Assembly (NCBI RefSeq): GCF_000831385.1
Contig: NZ_AP014548.1
Span: forward strand, 2,595,779 to 2,659,778
Source of the DNA: Nonlabens marinus S1-08
GTDB taxonomy: Bacteria > Bacteroidota > Bacteroidia > Flavobacteriales > Flavobacteriaceae
Length of the DNA stretch: 64,000 nucleotides
Direction: 5' to 3'
Shown here: one piece after another, positions 63,454-64,000 of the stretch
Layout of the letters: each line of letters starts with the position of its first letter
Position numbering within the stretch: the stretch's first letter is position 1
The notes under the pieces: model-generated
What the model was told of the DNA's origin: nothing
Database searches by the model: none
Seen by the model: only the letters and a program-made list of their open reading frames with translations
Position numbers and translations under genes: made by a program

Positions 63454-63485
63454 CAAATATGCAACGTATTCACACGTTTATCAAA
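63454..63485 (-). promoter_or_regulatory. Promoter of the propeller lipoprotein gene
   Basis: On the reverse strand TTTG (63485-63482), a 20-base spacer and CATATTTG (63461-63454; one mismatch to TAnnTTTG). Transcription would start about 20 bases before the ATG at 63427. Confidence 0.6.
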
Positions 63486-63860
63486 CATGTTTCATCGTTA
63501 AAGTGTAATGATTACGCCTTTACTACTGATATACAGTGTTTTAAAATTTTTACTAAATTTAGATCTACATGTTTTTAATCGGTTTAACGAGTTATTTATC
63601 GGTGTTTTGAATTATAGTAGCTTAAAAAGTATTTATAGATTATTGGTATGGATAGGTGCACCAAGTAACATGAGACGGGAAATAAGTGAGGTGAATCAAT
63701 TATTGAAACGCTATAATTGATTCGTCAAACGTAAAAATGCTAGTGAGTTGGTGAGGTAACTTAATGATGAACGAGCGCCTCAATCGATATTTCGATTCAC
63801 TTTTAGTTCTGTTGCGCATACCTTATAACAGAAACAGTAAGAGATGATAAATAGATATAA
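63486..63860. other. Intergenic stretch between the tandem paralogues
   Basis: About 375 bases, AT-rich. It contains a 70-codon forward frame (63508-63720) that I do not accept as a gene with any confidence; its last residues EVNQLLKRYN recall the end of SRP protein Ffh but nothing before them does. No palindrome copy or tRNA seen. Confidence 0.5.
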
Positions 63861-63886
63861 TAAAAAAGAGGCCGATCTCTCGGCCT
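63861..63886 (-). terminator. Terminator of the second propeller lipoprotein gene
   Basis: Stem GAGGCCGA / TCGGCCTC with loop TCTC and a T-run on the reverse strand; a duplicated version of the terminator at 62320-62349. Confidence 0.82.
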
Positions 63887-63926
63887 CCTCTAATCTACAA
63901 TCTACTCTACAAATTGTAATCTTTAT

Positions 63927-64000
63927 TTATTCCACATTTAAATGTATGCTAGATATTCCTGAAACGGACTGTTGCATCATTGGAGCAAAATCTCCTGCCT
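63927..64000 (-). CDS. Second propeller lipoprotein gene, 3' end only
   Basis: The last 23 codons of a gene that continues past the window. It ends APMMQQSVSGISSIHLNVE; the complete paralogue at 62408 ends SPRMKQAVSGISSIYLNVE. The stop is TAA at 63929-63927. The 3' untranslated DNA is also alike in the two copies, so this is a tandem duplication. Confidence 0.85.
   Translation of the reverse strand, partial: AGDFAPMMQQSVSGISSIHLNVE

Noticed and set aside
63508..63720. 70-codon forward frame ending EVNQLLKRYN, which recalls the C-terminus of Ffh
   Set aside because: Only the last ten residues resemble Ffh, the rest does not, codon use is AT-driven, and no promoter or neighbour supports it. 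A profile search would settle it.

Overview
The window reads as chromosome of a Flavobacteriaceae-type member of the Bacteroidota. The support is internal: near-absence of Shine-Dalgarno motifs, several promoters of the Bacteroidota form TTTG-N18-20-TAnnTTTG, outer-membrane beta-barrel/TonB-type proteins, a bacillithiol gene (bshA), DUF5916/DUF6146/TIGR02757 families, and a capnine-type lipid gene pair. Genus is not proven; a marine Nonlabens-like organism is only a guess. Gene density is high and almost everything is housekeeping. I see no phage, IS element, CRISPR array or rRNA operon.

Layout. 1-3.6 kb: 3' end of serA, a SpoIIAA-like protein, a serine hydrolase and small envelope proteins, then tRNA-Arg(TCT). 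4.2-5.7 kb: folE, a membrane protein, msrA. 5.8-13.9 kb: a long forward run (DUF5916 barrel, lolD-like ABC ATPase, TIGR02757, BatA-like protein, a dihydroorotase homologue that has lost its metal ligands, a membrane protein, an esterase). 13.9-22.8 kb: PhnP-like hydrolase, a conserved 486-aa protein of unknown function, bcp, a cysteine-free endonuclease III, a hidden 49-aa gene behind an ECF sigma factor, uvrA, corA. 23-31.3 kb: a lipoprotein, a probable capnine (sulfonolipid) enzyme pair, an S9 oligopeptidase, ybaB, a threonine aldolase, and prfB without the programmed frameshift. 31.4-45 kb: two outer-membrane proteins, bshA, a GH3/beta-lactamase fusion, small unknown genes, an Fe-S electron-transfer pair, an MCE protein, and a cell-wall amidase. 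45.2-54.2 kb: lptD-like, pepD, mnmD, DUF4920, ilvE, uvrB. 54.4-64 kb: a low-complexity secreted protein, hsp20, a TerB-like protein, DUF2254, panB, two PH-domain membrane proteins, a MazG-like enzyme, and a tandem pair of propeller-like lipoproteins, the second cut by the window end.

The strongest unexplained signal is a perfect palindrome, core CGCTTTCGCGAAAGCG, usually extended to TTCGCTTTCGCGAAAGCGAA. I count 19 exact cores plus one one-base variant (in uvrA). They lie both between genes and inside reading frames, in three frames (AFAKA, RFRES, LSRKR). The copies are spaced quasi-regularly: mean about 3.2 kb, shortest gap 1.4 kb, longest 5.3 kb. This is far from random and suggests a genome-wide DNA-binding or DNA-processing site. 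Three coding copies form the end of a signal peptide.
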